A DNA stretch of 64,000 nt from Aquirufa rosea (GCF_004118285.1 NZ_SDHY01000003.1:62001-126000), one strand, 5' to 3'. Counted from the stretch's first letter, positions 43,137 through 52,607 are shown. The notes: a model not told the origin generated them from the sequence alone. A program made the numbers and translations.

Positions 43137-44219
43137 ATGCGTCGATTGATTGCCCTTTTATTGTTTTTGAGTAGCGTTATCATCCTGTGCCTGAGCAGTT
43201 CTGACCTGGGTATGCGATGGATTACTCATACACGATATGCCAGAAATGATGCTTGGGGGGCTGATAAATATCGGTATGGAGATTTATATGGACTTTCCTA
43301 TTTGTCTGACTTCCGAATACTCCAGGATACTAATAAATTAGCTCTACCTTCTCAGGTAGATACCCTCCCAAAATCCTATGATTTGACCATTTTAGGAGAT
43401 AGTTATTTGTATAGCTTTTTTCATGAGAATCCAGCTTATTTTAACCGGGTTAGTTCTGTGAATTTATACCGATGGTCTGATACCATGCAACATTTGATTC
43501 GTCCTAAATCGAAGAATAAACAAGTTTTATTGATAGAATGTGTGGAGAGAAACATGTGGGCTCGTGTGAATCTCGCAGATGCTCGCCTGCGATTGGATGT
43601 ACAAAAAAGTGACCTGCCCAAGGTAGGAAATAATTCACTAAAAGATGTATGGTTATCTCAGTTGGACCGATTTGATGCCTCCGTCAGAAAAGCGCTATAT
43701 CATCCAAGCTTGGAGTCAAATTTAGACTTTGTTTTGTTTAATTGGGGATTATTGGGGCCTATCAAAGAGCTGAAAGCGGATTTTATTTGGCATGTATTGG
43801 GACGCACCAATCCAGATGTACAAGTTTCACAAGATGCCCAATTTTTGTATTTGAGAGAAACTGTTGATGTGAACAGCCAAGGTTCGTCCTTCAGAAGTCT
43901 TAATAAAGAAGAGATTGATCAGATGGTTCAAAAGTTAAATGAAATTCAGGCCTATTATCTGAGGTATGGTTTTGATGAGGTCATCATTTCATTGATACCT
44001 AATCCTGTGTCCATTTTAGCCACAGAAAACGGAAGTCTGAATAGGGCTATTCCCCAAATAAAAGAGCATCCAGCATTAAAGGTCAAATTCCTTGACCCAA
44101 CTTCTTCTTTGAAGAAAGGGGCTGAGCTTAATTTTTCCAAGTCAGATTCCCACTGGACCTTAAGAGGAGCACAGATTTGGTTAAATGATTTAAATCAAAT
44201 CTTGAATCAATTGCCCTAG
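43137..44219 (+). CDS. SGNH-like protein partner of MBOAT acyltransferase (AlgJ/AlgX-like)
   Basis: 360 residues with an N-terminal membrane anchor (LIALLLFLSSVIILCLSSS). The block-I motif GDSYLYSF puts the nucleophile at S89, and near the end SKSDSHWTLRGAQ holds the DxH pair (D337, H339), which fits the SGNH hydrolase/AlgJ-X-type O-acetyltransferase fold. It would accept the acetyl group from the MBOAT protein and pass it to a polysaccharide. The substrate is unknown. Its TAG stop shares CTAG with the stop of the convergent amidohydrolase gene. Confidence 0.78.
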   Translation: MRRLIALLLFLSSVIILCLSSSDLGMRWITHTRYARNDAWGADKYRYGDLYGLSYLSDFRILQDTNKLALPSQVDTLPKSYDLTILGDSYLYSFFHENPAYFNRVSSVNLYRWSDTMQHLIRPKSKNKQVLLIECVERNMWARVNLADARLRLDVQKSDLPKVGNNSLKDVWLSQLDRFDASVRKALYHPSLESNLDFVLFNWGLLGPIKELKADFIWHVLGRTNPDVQVSQDAQFLYLRETVDVNSQGSSFRSLNKEEIDQMVQKLNEIQAYYLRYGFDEVIISLIPNPVSILATENGSLNRAIPQIKEHPALKVKFLDPTSSLKKGAELNFSKSDSHWTLRGAQIWLNDLNQILNQLP

Positions 44220-45328
44220 TTGGGAAACCAACTTTTGTCAATCTTCGGTAATAGACGAAGCGCATTTTTGTAATACACTTTCTTCAATACCTCATCCGGT
44301 AAATCTAATCCGTATATACGCCAGAAGGCATGTCTTTTCCGGTAATATGGAAAATATTCGTCGTCGGTTTCAAGCAATCTAAAATAGGTGTAATATTCTG
44401 ATGTGGCCCAGATATCTTTTCCAAATAAGACACGGTCTTGGTATTGAATCATGAATTTACGGGCATTTTTTGGTTGTCTTCCCAGCTCATGAATAACAGC
44501 TCCAATCTCCGTGTACATATTGGGATAGGTATCTAGTAGTCTGCCTAATTCCGTTAAATCATTTCCTCTCCAAGCCAAGTGAGCAGCTATGAATTTTGTT
44601 TTTGGATGCTTACGAATGATGTCGGTAAGTTCATCCATGACCACTTGCCAAGAAGGATATTTAGATGCGGGTCGGGCTCTACTAGGGAACTGCTTTAATT
44701 CCAACCAGCGCTCATTGGTTTTATCATGTACATCAAAAAAAGAAATAGGTTCTCCGGTATGAATCAAGACAGGGATATTTAGTTCGCCACATTTGGCCCA
44801 AACAGGATCCAGTCTTGGGTCATTGGTGGGTAATCTATTTCCTTTAGAATCTTTTACCTCCAGTCCTAAATCCTTATAAATTTTGAGGCCCATGGCACCG
44901 GCTTTCACTTCTGCTTCCAGTGCGGCCACTGTTTTGGAAGTCCAATCGGGACTATCAATATTCGCAAAACTTAAATTGGTAAATACCACCACTCGGTTAT
45001 TTGTTTTTTCCTTACCTGCTCGTGCTGATTGGGCTAGGTACTCAGTACCTGCAGCGATATCCGCGCCTCTTTGAGATCCCTTACCACTTAAGTTTACCAT
45101 CACTTTCATGTTCAGGCTATCCATCTGTTTCAGCAGATAGGCTAGGTCCTGATTCGGCATATTGAATTGATGGTTGTGAATATCGATGAAAGGATACTTA
45201 GCTCTTTTTACTTGATGCTCGGGAACTTTTAAGGTTGAAATAGGGTCATATTCTTCAAAGCTCATGGTTTTTTCCTGGGCGAACAAGGAGCTACTGAATA
45301 GGAGAGAGGCAAAGAAAAGGTACTTCAT
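44216..45328 (-). CDS. Secreted amidohydrolase (amidohydrolase_2 family)
   Basis: 370 residues: signal peptide (MKYLFFASLLFSSSLFAQ) and a TIM barrel with metal-binding HNH (FIDIHNHQFN), IHTGEP, AAHLAWRG and a late Asp in FGKDIW. The arrangement fits the amidohydrolase_2 family, which includes decarboxylases and lactonases; the periplasmic substrate is unknown. Monocistronic; divergent from a TPR gene by 104 bases. Confidence 0.85.
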   Translation of the reverse strand: MKYLFFASLLFSSSLFAQEKTMSFEEYDPISTLKVPEHQVKRAKYPFIDIHNHQFNMPNQDLAYLLKQMDSLNMKVMVNLSGKGSQRGADIAAGTEYLAQSARAGKEKTNNRVVVFTNLSFANIDSPDWTSKTVAALEAEVKAGAMGLKIYKDLGLEVKDSKGNRLPTNDPRLDPVWAKCGELNIPVLIHTGEPISFFDVHDKTNERWLELKQFPSRARPASKYPSWQVVMDELTDIIRKHPKTKFIAAHLAWRGNDLTELGRLLDTYPNMYTEIGAVIHELGRQPKNARKFMIQYQDRVLFGKDIWATSEYYTYFRLLETDDEYFPYYRKRHAFWRIYGLDLPDEVLKKVYYKNALRLLPKIDKSWFPN

Positions 45329-45432
45329 AAGAAAAATTATTTTAACGAAACTATGGAATTCTATTTAAATACAGCGCATTTCATGGCAAATTTTGAAAAG
45401 GATTCAGTGTATTTCGGTATATTCGAACTTTT

Positions 45433-47154
45433 ATGAAATACCTTTATTTACTATTTTTTGTCGGTTTTCTTTCTACACCGCTTTTTTGCCAGGATTCGGC
45501 CAAAAAGGTCAAGAAAGCTAGTAGTTCGGCATTTTCTCCAGCCCGAGCGGAGGAATGGATGGCAGAGGCTATGCGTCATTTTTTAAAAGAGGATTATGAT
45601 GAGGCCATTTTGGTTTGGGAACAATTGTATGCCGAAATGCCCCAAGAAGCTTCTATTTCCTATTATTTGGCAAAGTCGTATTTGGCACAAAATAAGCCAG
45701 TAAATGCATTGAAATACGCTCAAAAAGCGAATGAGCTTTCGCCATATTCTTTGGATTATGGATTGTTGTATGGCGACTTACTATTGCAAGATCGTAAGGC
45801 AAAAGAAGCAATTGCCTGTTTTTTGAAACTGATTCAATATGATTCTAACCAGCCGGATGTCAACCTGCGACTTGCTCAGGCCTATCTTTGGAATAATCAA
45901 GGAGATGAGGCATTGAGAGCCTTGAAATCCGCAGAACCCTGGATAGGGGATTTTCCAGAGATTATCCGCACCAAGCAATACATTTATTTAAAGAATGAAC
46001 AATGGGAGGATGCGATCCGAGAGGGAGTAGGGATGATCGCCAATAATCCCGAGGAGCCTTTATTTGCATGGGAGCAAATGGAATATTGGTGGCATTTGAG
46101 TACCTGGAAGGGTGCCAAGCCAGCTTTGGAGCAGTTGTCGAGAGATTTCCCTATGGACGGTCAGGTGGCCTTATTGAATGCCAATGTTCGGGTACATGAA
46201 AAGAATTTCGGAGAGGCATTGGGCTTTTTGGAGAGGTGTTTAAGTGATTCGGATCTGCATATTGAATTATTTAGTCAGGTTTGTTTGGAGACCTTTGAGT
46301 TAATGAAAGGCCAGGCGGACTGGGACAAAGCCTATGCCTTTTTGCAAAGAGCAGTGAAAGCATTTCCGAAGGAACCTCGTTTTATGGCCATGCAGGGTGA
46401 TTTGTGGATGAGTGTTTCTAAGTTTTCGGAAGGGCAAAAAGCCTATTTGCATGCTGCTAGAAATGGAGGGGGAAAATTTGAAGTTTGGACTAGAATTATT
46501 CAAATTGACTTTGAAATGAACGTATTGGATAGTGTGATTGTACATGCACAAGAGGCTTTGGAAGCATATCCGAACCAAGGTTTTTTATGGTTTCAGATGG
46601 GATTTGCGCAGTATTTGCAAGGGAAAAGCAAAGAAGCGATAGTCTCTTTTGAATCAGCCATCCCTTATGCTCAAGAAAAAGATGCTTGGTATATACAATT
46701 ATACGCTTTGATGGGAGACGCCTACCATTCAGTAGGTAAATATCAAGATTCAGATGCAAGTTTTGAGAAGGTGTTAGCTAAAAATCCTGCGGAAGAACAT
46801 GTCTTGAATAATTATAGTTATTATCTGTCTTTGCGAAAGGAAAAATTGGAAAAGGCATCTAAAATGGCCAAGCAGTTGACCGATAAATTTCCAAGTAATG
46901 GAACTTATTTGGACACTTATGCTTGGGTACTATATCAGCAAAAAGAGTACAGTAAAGCTTTGCAAATGGTGGAGCAAGCCTTGAAAGATGAAAAGCAGAA
47001 CAGTTCCACGGTTTGGGAACACTATGGAGATATTTTATATCAATTAAAGAGAATAGAGGAGGCCGTGAAGGCTTGGGAAAAGGCAAAAAGTCTAGAGGGG
47101 GCTAGTCCCAATTTATTTAAAAAGATTCAGATGAAGCAAATTATCGAAAATTGA
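45433..47154 (+). CDS. Secreted TPR-repeat protein
   Basis: 573 residues: signal peptide (YLYLLFFVGFLSTPLFCQ) then about twelve TPR-type helix pairs with A-x-x-Y/L, P and W patterns over residues 40-560 (for example ANELSPYSLDYGLLYGDLLLQ, EVWTRIIQIDFEMNVLDSVIVHAQEALEAYPNQ). It would be periplasmic or on the periplasmic face of the envelope, and probably a scaffold for envelope assembly. It is followed by DUF4292 and EnvC genes, an order that recurs in Bacteroidota. Confidence 0.9.
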   Translation: MKYLYLLFFVGFLSTPLFCQDSAKKVKKASSSAFSPARAEEWMAEAMRHFLKEDYDEAILVWEQLYAEMPQEASISYYLAKSYLAQNKPVNALKYAQKANELSPYSLDYGLLYGDLLLQDRKAKEAIACFLKLIQYDSNQPDVNLRLAQAYLWNNQGDEALRALKSAEPWIGDFPEIIRTKQYIYLKNEQWEDAIREGVGMIANNPEEPLFAWEQMEYWWHLSTWKGAKPALEQLSRDFPMDGQVALLNANVRVHEKNFGEALGFLERCLSDSDLHIELFSQVCLETFELMKGQADWDKAYAFLQRAVKAFPKEPRFMAMQGDLWMSVSKFSEGQKAYLHAARNGGGKFEVWTRIIQIDFEMNVLDSVIVHAQEALEAYPNQGFLWFQMGFAQYLQGKSKEAIVSFESAIPYAQEKDAWYIQLYALMGDAYHSVGKYQDSDASFEKVLAKNPAEEHVLNNYSYYLSLRKEKLEKASKMAKQLTDKFPSNGTYLDTYAWVLYQQKEYSKALQMVEQALKDEKQNSSTVWEHYGDILYQLKRIEEAVKAWEKAKSLEGASPNLFKKIQMKQIIEN

Positions 47155-47182
47155 GATAATTTTGTAGCTTAAAAATAGATGC

Positions 47183-48025
47183 ATGCCTAGTTTACATCCT
47201 TGGAGATTTAGTTTGTGGGTCATTGCTTTCCTTTTTTTTCAATCATGTGGGAAAAAAGTGGTGGTTCCGCCAGTGGTAGCTGTGGCAGTTGTTGATAGCG
47301 TGGTTCAAAAGGATACGCTCGTAGTCGAAGAAAAAAAGCCTGAACCAGAACCAATTCAAGTAGCCGAAGAGCCCAAAGTATCAACGGAAGATCTGAATTT
47401 CAACTACCTTAAAGCGAAGTCGAAAGTGCTCTGGAAGACTAATTCCAATTCAGACACGTATACGGTTGATATTCGAATGAAGAAAGACAGCCTGATTTGG
47501 ATGAATATTTCGGTCTCTATGATAACCGGAGCAACAGGCTTATTTTCTAAGGATAGGGTTCAATTTTTTCATAAAATCAATAACGAATATTTTAATTTGA
47601 CCTATGATAGTTTAAGCACTAAAATGGGTTTTAAAATCAATTACGAGATTTTGCAGTCGCTCATTGTGGGAAATCAGCCATTTAAGAAAAACAATTCCAG
47701 AGTGATTCGAGAAAATGAAAATTATATTTTGAAACAAGATGAAGGGCGTATTCAAATTGATAATTATGTTGGACCCAACAGAAAATTGAAAAAATTGTTG
47801 GTGAATGACGGTCCCACTCAGAATAAATTGACCTTGGATTATGAAGATTTCGCTTCGATTAATCAATTCCTATTTCCTTTTTCTAGTCAAATTACCCTGG
47901 ATGTGAATGATAAGGATAATGTGAAAGTTAAAACGCTCATTAGTATTAAGTACTCTAAAGTAGAACTGTTAGATACACCCTTGGATTTTCCATTTAAGGT
48001 ACCTGTCAAATATTTAAACAAATAA
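47183..48025 (+). CDS. DUF4292 lipoprotein
   Basis: 280 residues. Signal peptide with lipobox FFQSC (Cys22), then a Pro/Val/Glu-rich linker (about 30-65) and a beta-rich domain from residue 68 (FNYLKAKSKVLWKTNSNSD...RMKKDSLIWMNISVS...GATGLFSKDRVQF) that matches DUF4292. The fold of such proteins resembles the LolA/LolB lipoprotein-handling half-barrel, so a role in lipid or lipoprotein transfer is possible but not shown. It lies between a TPR gene and an EnvC gene, 28 and 11 bases away. Confidence 0.85.
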   Translation: MPSLHPWRFSLWVIAFLFFQSCGKKVVVPPVVAVAVVDSVVQKDTLVVEEKKPEPEPIQVAEEPKVSTEDLNFNYLKAKSKVLWKTNSNSDTYTVDIRMKKDSLIWMNISVSMITGATGLFSKDRVQFFHKINNEYFNLTYDSLSTKMGFKINYEILQSLIVGNQPFKKNNSRVIRENENYILKQDEGRIQIDNYVGPNRKLKKLLVNDGPTQNKLTLDYEDFASINQFLFPFSSQITLDVNDKDNVKVKTLISIKYSKVELLDTPLDFPFKVPVKYLNK

Positions 48026-48036
48026 ACCCCAAGACC

Positions 48037-49446
48037 TTGAAATACCTAGTAGCTATATTGAGTTTATTTTTCGCTTTTTCTCTTTCTGCGCAAGTAGATA
48101 AAAGAGAGCAGTTAGAGCGTCAAAAGAAGGAGAATTTAGCCAAGATCAAGGAATTGAACAGTATTATCTCCAGAACTACCAAAAAAAAGAAAGCATCCCT
48201 AGGGAAGCTAAATGTCTTGAAGGAGCAAATTGGTGTTCAGAAAAAGCAAATTGGTATTCTGAGTGAGAATCAAAAATTGTTAGCGCAGGAAGCTAATAAG
48301 CTACGTCAAGAGAGTGATATTTTAGCTGCCAAACTAAAAAAGTTGAAACGTATGTATGCCCAAATGTTGTTTGAGGCTCAAAAAACTTCTACAGTTTATA
48401 ATAAACTAAGTTTTTTGTTGCTTTCGTCGAATTTGGGGGAGTTCACGAGAAGGTTTGATTATTTACGTCAATTTACTAGTAATAGAAAAGCTCAAGCGCA
48501 CAAGATTTTTCAGACTCGTCAAGATTTGATGAGCAAAGAACAGCAAGTGATTTTTAAGAAAACGGAAGAGAAAAAGGTGTTGATTGAGAAGGAGAAGGAG
48601 AAGAAAAATTTGGAAGTTCTAAAGACCAAGGAAGATAAGGTAGTAACTGTATTAACTCAACAGGAAAAGAAGTTACGTATTGAGTTGGAGCGTAAAAAGT
48701 TAGCGATCCGTAAATTGGATAATTTGATTGCGGGGATTGTGGCGAGGGAGATTCAGAAAAGCCAAGAAAGGGAGCGCCGTTTACGTTTAGCCCAACAAGC
48801 TCGAAAGCTAGAGGTAAATAAGCCGGCACTGCCCACTTTAAAAGGAGATGGAACATTACCTAAACTCAGTGATCGCTCGAATACCGACGAAAGTAAATCA
48901 GAAACACGGGTAGAAACTTCCGAGGAGAAGAAAGAGCTGGCCAAGAGTAAGGCCGCTACCAAAGTGGAAGAGGCTAAAACGGCAGCACCATTGGAAAAGA
49001 ACATATACTACATGAATGCGGAGGAGGCTAAGTTGGCCAGCTCATTTGGGGCATTAAAAGGTAGAATGCCATTCCCTGTACCCTCTGGATTTATCTCTGA
49101 TCATTTTGGCGTTCATAAACATCCTATTCTAAAAGGAGTGATGATTAATAATAATGGAATTGATATTCAAACATCACCAGGCTCACCTGTGCATTCTGTC
49201 TATGAGGGTATTGTACAATCTGTAGTGAATATTCCGGGAATCAACATGGTGGTGGCCATTCAGCATGGAGATTATTTTACAGTGTATAGTAAATTAGATA
49301 ATGTATCTGTTAGTACTGGTCAGCGTGTTCGTACTGGACAGCGGATTGGATCTGTTGCCTCTGATGAAGATGGTACAGCAGAAATCAATTTCCAAGTATG
49401 GAAAAATACGATTCGTCAGAATCCGGAACAATGGTTAAGAAAGTAA
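48037..49446 (+). CDS. EnvC-like murein hydrolase activator (degenerate LytM domain)
   Basis: 469 residues from a TTG start, the only one that gives the clean signal peptide MKYLVAILSLFFAFSLSAQ. Residues 20-260 are a long charged coiled coil, 260-320 a low-complexity Lys/Glu/Ala linker, and about 340-465 an M23/LytM fold. The usual zinc ligands are lost: the HxxxD His is Asn in NNNGIDI and the HxH is INFQV. It is therefore not an enzyme but an activator of periplasmic amidases in cell separation, as EnvC is in E. coli. Confidence 0.9.
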   Translation: MKYLVAILSLFFAFSLSAQVDKREQLERQKKENLAKIKELNSIISRTTKKKKASLGKLNVLKEQIGVQKKQIGILSENQKLLAQEANKLRQESDILAAKLKKLKRMYAQMLFEAQKTSTVYNKLSFLLLSSNLGEFTRRFDYLRQFTSNRKAQAHKIFQTRQDLMSKEQQVIFKKTEEKKVLIEKEKEKKNLEVLKTKEDKVVTVLTQQEKKLRIELERKKLAIRKLDNLIAGIVAREIQKSQERERRLRLAQQARKLEVNKPALPTLKGDGTLPKLSDRSNTDESKSETRVETSEEKKELAKSKAATKVEEAKTAAPLEKNIYYMNAEEAKLASSFGALKGRMPFPVPSGFISDHFGVHKHPILKGVMINNNGIDIQTSPGSPVHSVYEGIVQSVVNIPGINMVVAIQHGDYFTVYSKLDNVSVSTGQRVRTGQRIGSVASDEDGTAEINFQVWKNTIRQNPEQWLRK

Positions 49447-49447
49447 T

Positions 49448-51787
49448 TTAACTGAAGCGGTAGGCTACACGTAACTGGATATTTCTTCCTTGATCATCGG
49501 CATAGTATCGGAACCTATTCAAATAATCCCGATAGGATTGATTAAGCGCATTGCTCACTCGAATTCCTACATCTAATTTCTTGAATTGAAATCCCCAATT
49601 TAATTGAACCAATTGATATCCCGCAGGAGGATTGGTATAATCAGAACCTGGCTCCACTCGACTTTGTTTCGATACTTGAGTTAAGCCTGCACTGATATAT
49701 TGTTTGTTTTGATTGAATTGGTAACGGATTAAATATTCAAAACGATCGGCTGGGATGTTGACCATGTACTCATTGTTCTTAACATTGAAGGCCCTAACTA
49801 AACTAGTTTTTTGCTGAATAGAAATGCGAGGACTCAAGTGATAGGAAACTTGAGCATCCAATCCATTGAATCGGGCATTAATTTGTTCATAGGTGAATCC
49901 TGGAAAAATTCCTCTCAGAGTCACAATGTATACTGCTTCTCCATTATTTACCATAGGACGCAAATAAATGAAGTCTTGAATGTAGTTACTATATAAGCCA
50001 AGTTCAAAGTCCCATTTGTCTGGGTTGAATTGAGTATTTAGACTAAAATTGGTAGAGGATTCTCCTTTTAAATCAGCCTGACCTATCTCATATGCGGCAG
50101 CACCATGGTGAACCCCATTGGAAAATAGTTCATTGGCTCCGGGTGCTCTAAAGGCTTTTGCGACAATGAATTGACTTTCTAGATTTTCCAACCAATGGTA
50201 TTTGATGCCAGCACTTCCAGATAATCCGGTGAAGTTTCTTAGATCTGTATCAATAACAGCTGAATAATTTTTAATAGGACGGTGAATAAGGATTTGTTTG
50301 TGGTCAAGCCTAAGACCTACTTCCAATTCCCATTTTTCTTTCACCATTCTTTCTATACCAAAAAGCCCTAAGTTATTTTGTTCATAATTAGGCAATAAGC
50401 TGGTAATTAAAGTAGGGTTGTTGACACGGTTTCCTGAGGTGATATTATCTTGAAGAGAAAAATTCAAACCGAATTGTCCTTTCCATAATTTGCCAGAATT
50501 GCTTCCATCCAATAAAAATTCCCCGTTCCAAGTACTTAATTGGAAGCTGAGCGTATTGATGTTCTTACCGGCCCTCAAAACGTCAAACTCTAAGCGTTCG
50601 TCAGATTGGTGGGCTAAAGTAAGACGTAAGGTATAATGATCAGAAAGTTTGTAGAAACTTTTAAATTTTAAAAGGTCATGCAGGACATCTTGGTTTGGAC
50701 GGTCAATATCTCGAATGAATTCATTTGGGGTAAATTGGGCCAGGGGTCTGCTTAACTCAATGGAGCGTTCTAGGTCGTTCACATTACCAATATGGGAACC
50801 CAAGAATATACCTAGTACTGTATGGAATCTGCTATAAAATAGGTCAGCTCCAAATTTAGGTGATTTATAACCCATCTGTGCTGAGAAATTTTGTTCTTTT
50901 ACTCCGGTATTAGCCAAATAATAATTTGCGGATTGAATATTTCCTCCATTTTTTAATGTACCCTGAACACGCCATCCCCATCCTTTGGCTCCTTGAATTC
51001 CTCCTTCCAAACTTCCTGAACCTACCCACTGTCTTCCATTTGTGAAATAAATACTTTGTACTTCTCCTTTGATGCCACTAGTATCTGGAAGTGGGTTAGG
51101 TTCGAGCATGACGATTCCGCCAATGGCATCTCCGCCATAGCGCAAACCTCCGGGGCCTTTAATGACCTGAATATTTTTGCTGACAAAGGGATCTACCTCA
51201 GGAGCATGTTCACTACCCCAGTTTTGCCCCTCTTGTCGAACGCCTTGATTTAGAATAATGACACGATTAGAATGCATGCCATGAATCACGGGCTTGGAAA
51301 TGGTACTTCCCGTTTGTAGACTTTGAACACCCGTAATGCCTTTGAGCATTTCACCAAGATTCATGCCATCTCTTTCTTTTCTTTCTTCGCTGGAGAGCGT
51401 TCCTCTCAATTGTGCACTTGTCTCAGTTCTTTTGCCGCTTACGATAACCTCCTGCAAATGTTCGTCGTGTGCATGAAGCGCAATATTTTCCTCGTGTTTA
51501 TCTCGGAGATTAATTTTTATTTCTACAGGGTCATAACTACTCATTTCACATACGAGCGTGTAAGTACCTGGACAAATTTTCTGAATGGAGAAGAAACCTA
51601 TGGAATCCGTTTGGGTTACAAACTTGGTTCCTTTTAAATAAACGTATGCGCCTCTAATTTTTTCCTGATTTTCGATGGAAGATACTTTTCCTTGAAGGGT
51701 GCAAAAACAGTTTTTTTGTGAATTTGCCTGGTGGAAAATCAGAATAAAAAATAAAAATATTAGAAGGAACTTATATTTCATTAGCAT
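49448..51787 (-). CDS. TonB-dependent receptor with carboxypeptidase-like domain
   Basis: 779 residues: signal peptide (FLLIFLFFILIFHQANSQ), a CarboxypepD-regulatory-like domain (about 28-110), TonB plug (LGEMLKGITGVQSLQTGS...IHGMHSNRVIILNQGVRQ...GPGGLRYGGDAIGGIV) and a 22-strand barrel ending in RVAYRFS. The plug motif GSEHAPEVDPF and a His-rich bit (HAHDEH, about 104-109) resemble metal receptors of the ZnuD type, but the ligand is not proven. Monocistronic; stop lies two bases from the convergent EnvC gene. Confidence 0.88.
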   Translation of the reverse strand: MLMKYKFLLIFLFFILIFHQANSQKNCFCTLQGKVSSIENQEKIRGAYVYLKGTKFVTQTDSIGFFSIQKICPGTYTLVCEMSSYDPVEIKINLRDKHEENIALHAHDEHLQEVIVSGKRTETSAQLRGTLSSEERKERDGMNLGEMLKGITGVQSLQTGSTISKPVIHGMHSNRVIILNQGVRQEGQNWGSEHAPEVDPFVSKNIQVIKGPGGLRYGGDAIGGIVMLEPNPLPDTSGIKGEVQSIYFTNGRQWVGSGSLEGGIQGAKGWGWRVQGTLKNGGNIQSANYYLANTGVKEQNFSAQMGYKSPKFGADLFYSRFHTVLGIFLGSHIGNVNDLERSIELSRPLAQFTPNEFIRDIDRPNQDVLHDLLKFKSFYKLSDHYTLRLTLAHQSDERLEFDVLRAGKNINTLSFQLSTWNGEFLLDGSNSGKLWKGQFGLNFSLQDNITSGNRVNNPTLITSLLPNYEQNNLGLFGIERMVKEKWELEVGLRLDHKQILIHRPIKNYSAVIDTDLRNFTGLSGSAGIKYHWLENLESQFIVAKAFRAPGANELFSNGVHHGAAAYEIGQADLKGESSTNFSLNTQFNPDKWDFELGLYSNYIQDFIYLRPMVNNGEAVYIVTLRGIFPGFTYEQINARFNGLDAQVSYHLSPRISIQQKTSLVRAFNVKNNEYMVNIPADRFEYLIRYQFNQNKQYISAGLTQVSKQSRVEPGSDYTNPPAGYQLVQLNWGFQFKKLDVGIRVSNALNQSYRDYLNRFRYYADDQGRNIQLRVAYRFS

Positions 51788-51924
51788 GCCATCCAGTTTA
51801 GATGGTAACTTAAATATACACTCAATTTAGTTTATAGCCCAATTTGCTATAGAAATAGCAGATGATTACTCCATTTGGGGCGACCACCTAGAAGCATGTA
51901 TCGATATTTTTTTTTCATAAATAA

Positions 51925-51967
51925 TTTGTTTTGTTTAATCTTTTTATAAATTTGTTAAACAAAACAA
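51925..51967 (+). promoter_or_regulatory. Promoter and inverted repeat of ECF sigma factor gene
   Basis: TTTG (51925-51928), an 18-base spacer and TAAATTTG (51947-51954) form a Bacteroidota-type promoter. A perfect 13-bp inverted repeat, TTGTTTTGTTTAA (51926-51938) and TTAAACAAAACAA (51955-51967), covers the -33 element and the start site; the right arm overlaps a smaller palindrome TTTGTT-A-AACAAA (51951-51963). This arrangement suggests a dimeric repressor site. Confidence 0.6.
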
Positions 51968-51977
51968 CAAACTAAAT

Positions 51978-52481
51978 ATGACAGCTCTTGAATTTACGTA
52001 TCAGGTTGGAACCTTTTCTAAGTTTCTGAAACCCTTTGCGTTACGTTTAACAAAAGACATGGATGATGCCAATGATTTGGTACAAGATACTTTAGTAAAG
52101 GCATTTACCAATCGCGAAAAGTATGCAGAGGGTACAAACTTGAAAGCCTGGTTGTTTACCATTATGAAAAACACGTTCATCACGCAATACCAGCGGATGG
52201 TTCGTAGAAATACATTTATCGACACCACTGATAATTTACACTTCATCAACTCACAAGAATCTTTGCAAGCAAATGGTGCTATATCTGAGTTTGTTCGGGA
52301 AGACTTAGAGAAAGCTTTAAGTCAGACAGAAGAAATGTACAGATTGCCGTTCCTTATGTATTTCAAAGGATTTAAGTATCATGAGATTTCGGAGGAATTG
52401 AATTTGCCGATTGGCACGGTTAAAAACCGTATTCACATTGCTCGCAAAGAGTTAAAGAAGAAATTGCACATGTACGCTTAA
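51978..52481 (+). CDS. ECF-type sigma factor next to carotenoid genes
   Basis: 167 residues. Region 2 (LRLTKDMDDANDLVQDTLVKAFTNREKYAEGTNLKAWLFTIMKNTFITQYQRM) and region 4 (LPFLMYFKGFKYHEISEELNLPIGTVKNRIHIARKELKKKL) are complete; no extra domain. In several Cytophagales and other Bacteroidota an ECF sigma factor is encoded beside crtI/crtB under a MerR-type light- or stress-responsive regulator. Here a terminator and separate promoter lie between it and crtI, so it may act on the crtI promoter instead of being co-transcribed. No anti-sigma gene is adjacent. Confidence 0.93.
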   Translation: MTALEFTYQVGTFSKFLKPFALRLTKDMDDANDLVQDTLVKAFTNREKYAEGTNLKAWLFTIMKNTFITQYQRMVRRNTFIDTTDNLHFINSQESLQANGAISEFVREDLEKALSQTEEMYRLPFLMYFKGFKYHEISEELNLPIGTVKNRIHIARKELKKKLHMYA

Positions 52482-52526
52482 AAATTTCAGAATTGATTAG
52501 TTTTTTGGTTAACAGAAGAAATAAGT

Positions 52527-52560
52527 AAAAAGTCAGATTTTATCTGACTTTTTCTTTTAA
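52527..52560 (+). terminator. Intrinsic terminator after sigma factor gene
   Basis: AAAAAGTCAGA (52527-52537) pairs with TCTGACTTTTT (52543-52553), then CTTTT. It isolates the sigma factor from crtI. Confidence 0.85.
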
Positions 52561-52586
52561 TCTGTAAGCCCTTTTTAAAAGATGTT

Positions 52587-52594
52587 TATATTTG
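52587..52594 (+). promoter_or_regulatory. Probable -7 element of crtI
   Basis: TATATTTG matches TAnnTTTG and lies 14 bases before the crtI ATG. The flanking TGTTTA/TTTGTTTA words resemble the half-site at the sigma factor promoter. Confidence 0.45.
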
Positions 52595-52607
52595 TTTAGG
52601 TTCGAAA

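Noticed and set aside
51788-51924. Riboswitch upstream of the TonB receptor
   Set aside because: The leader has only a short hairpin (TGCTAT/ATAGCA) and none of the conserved blocks of cobalamin or other metabolite riboswitches.
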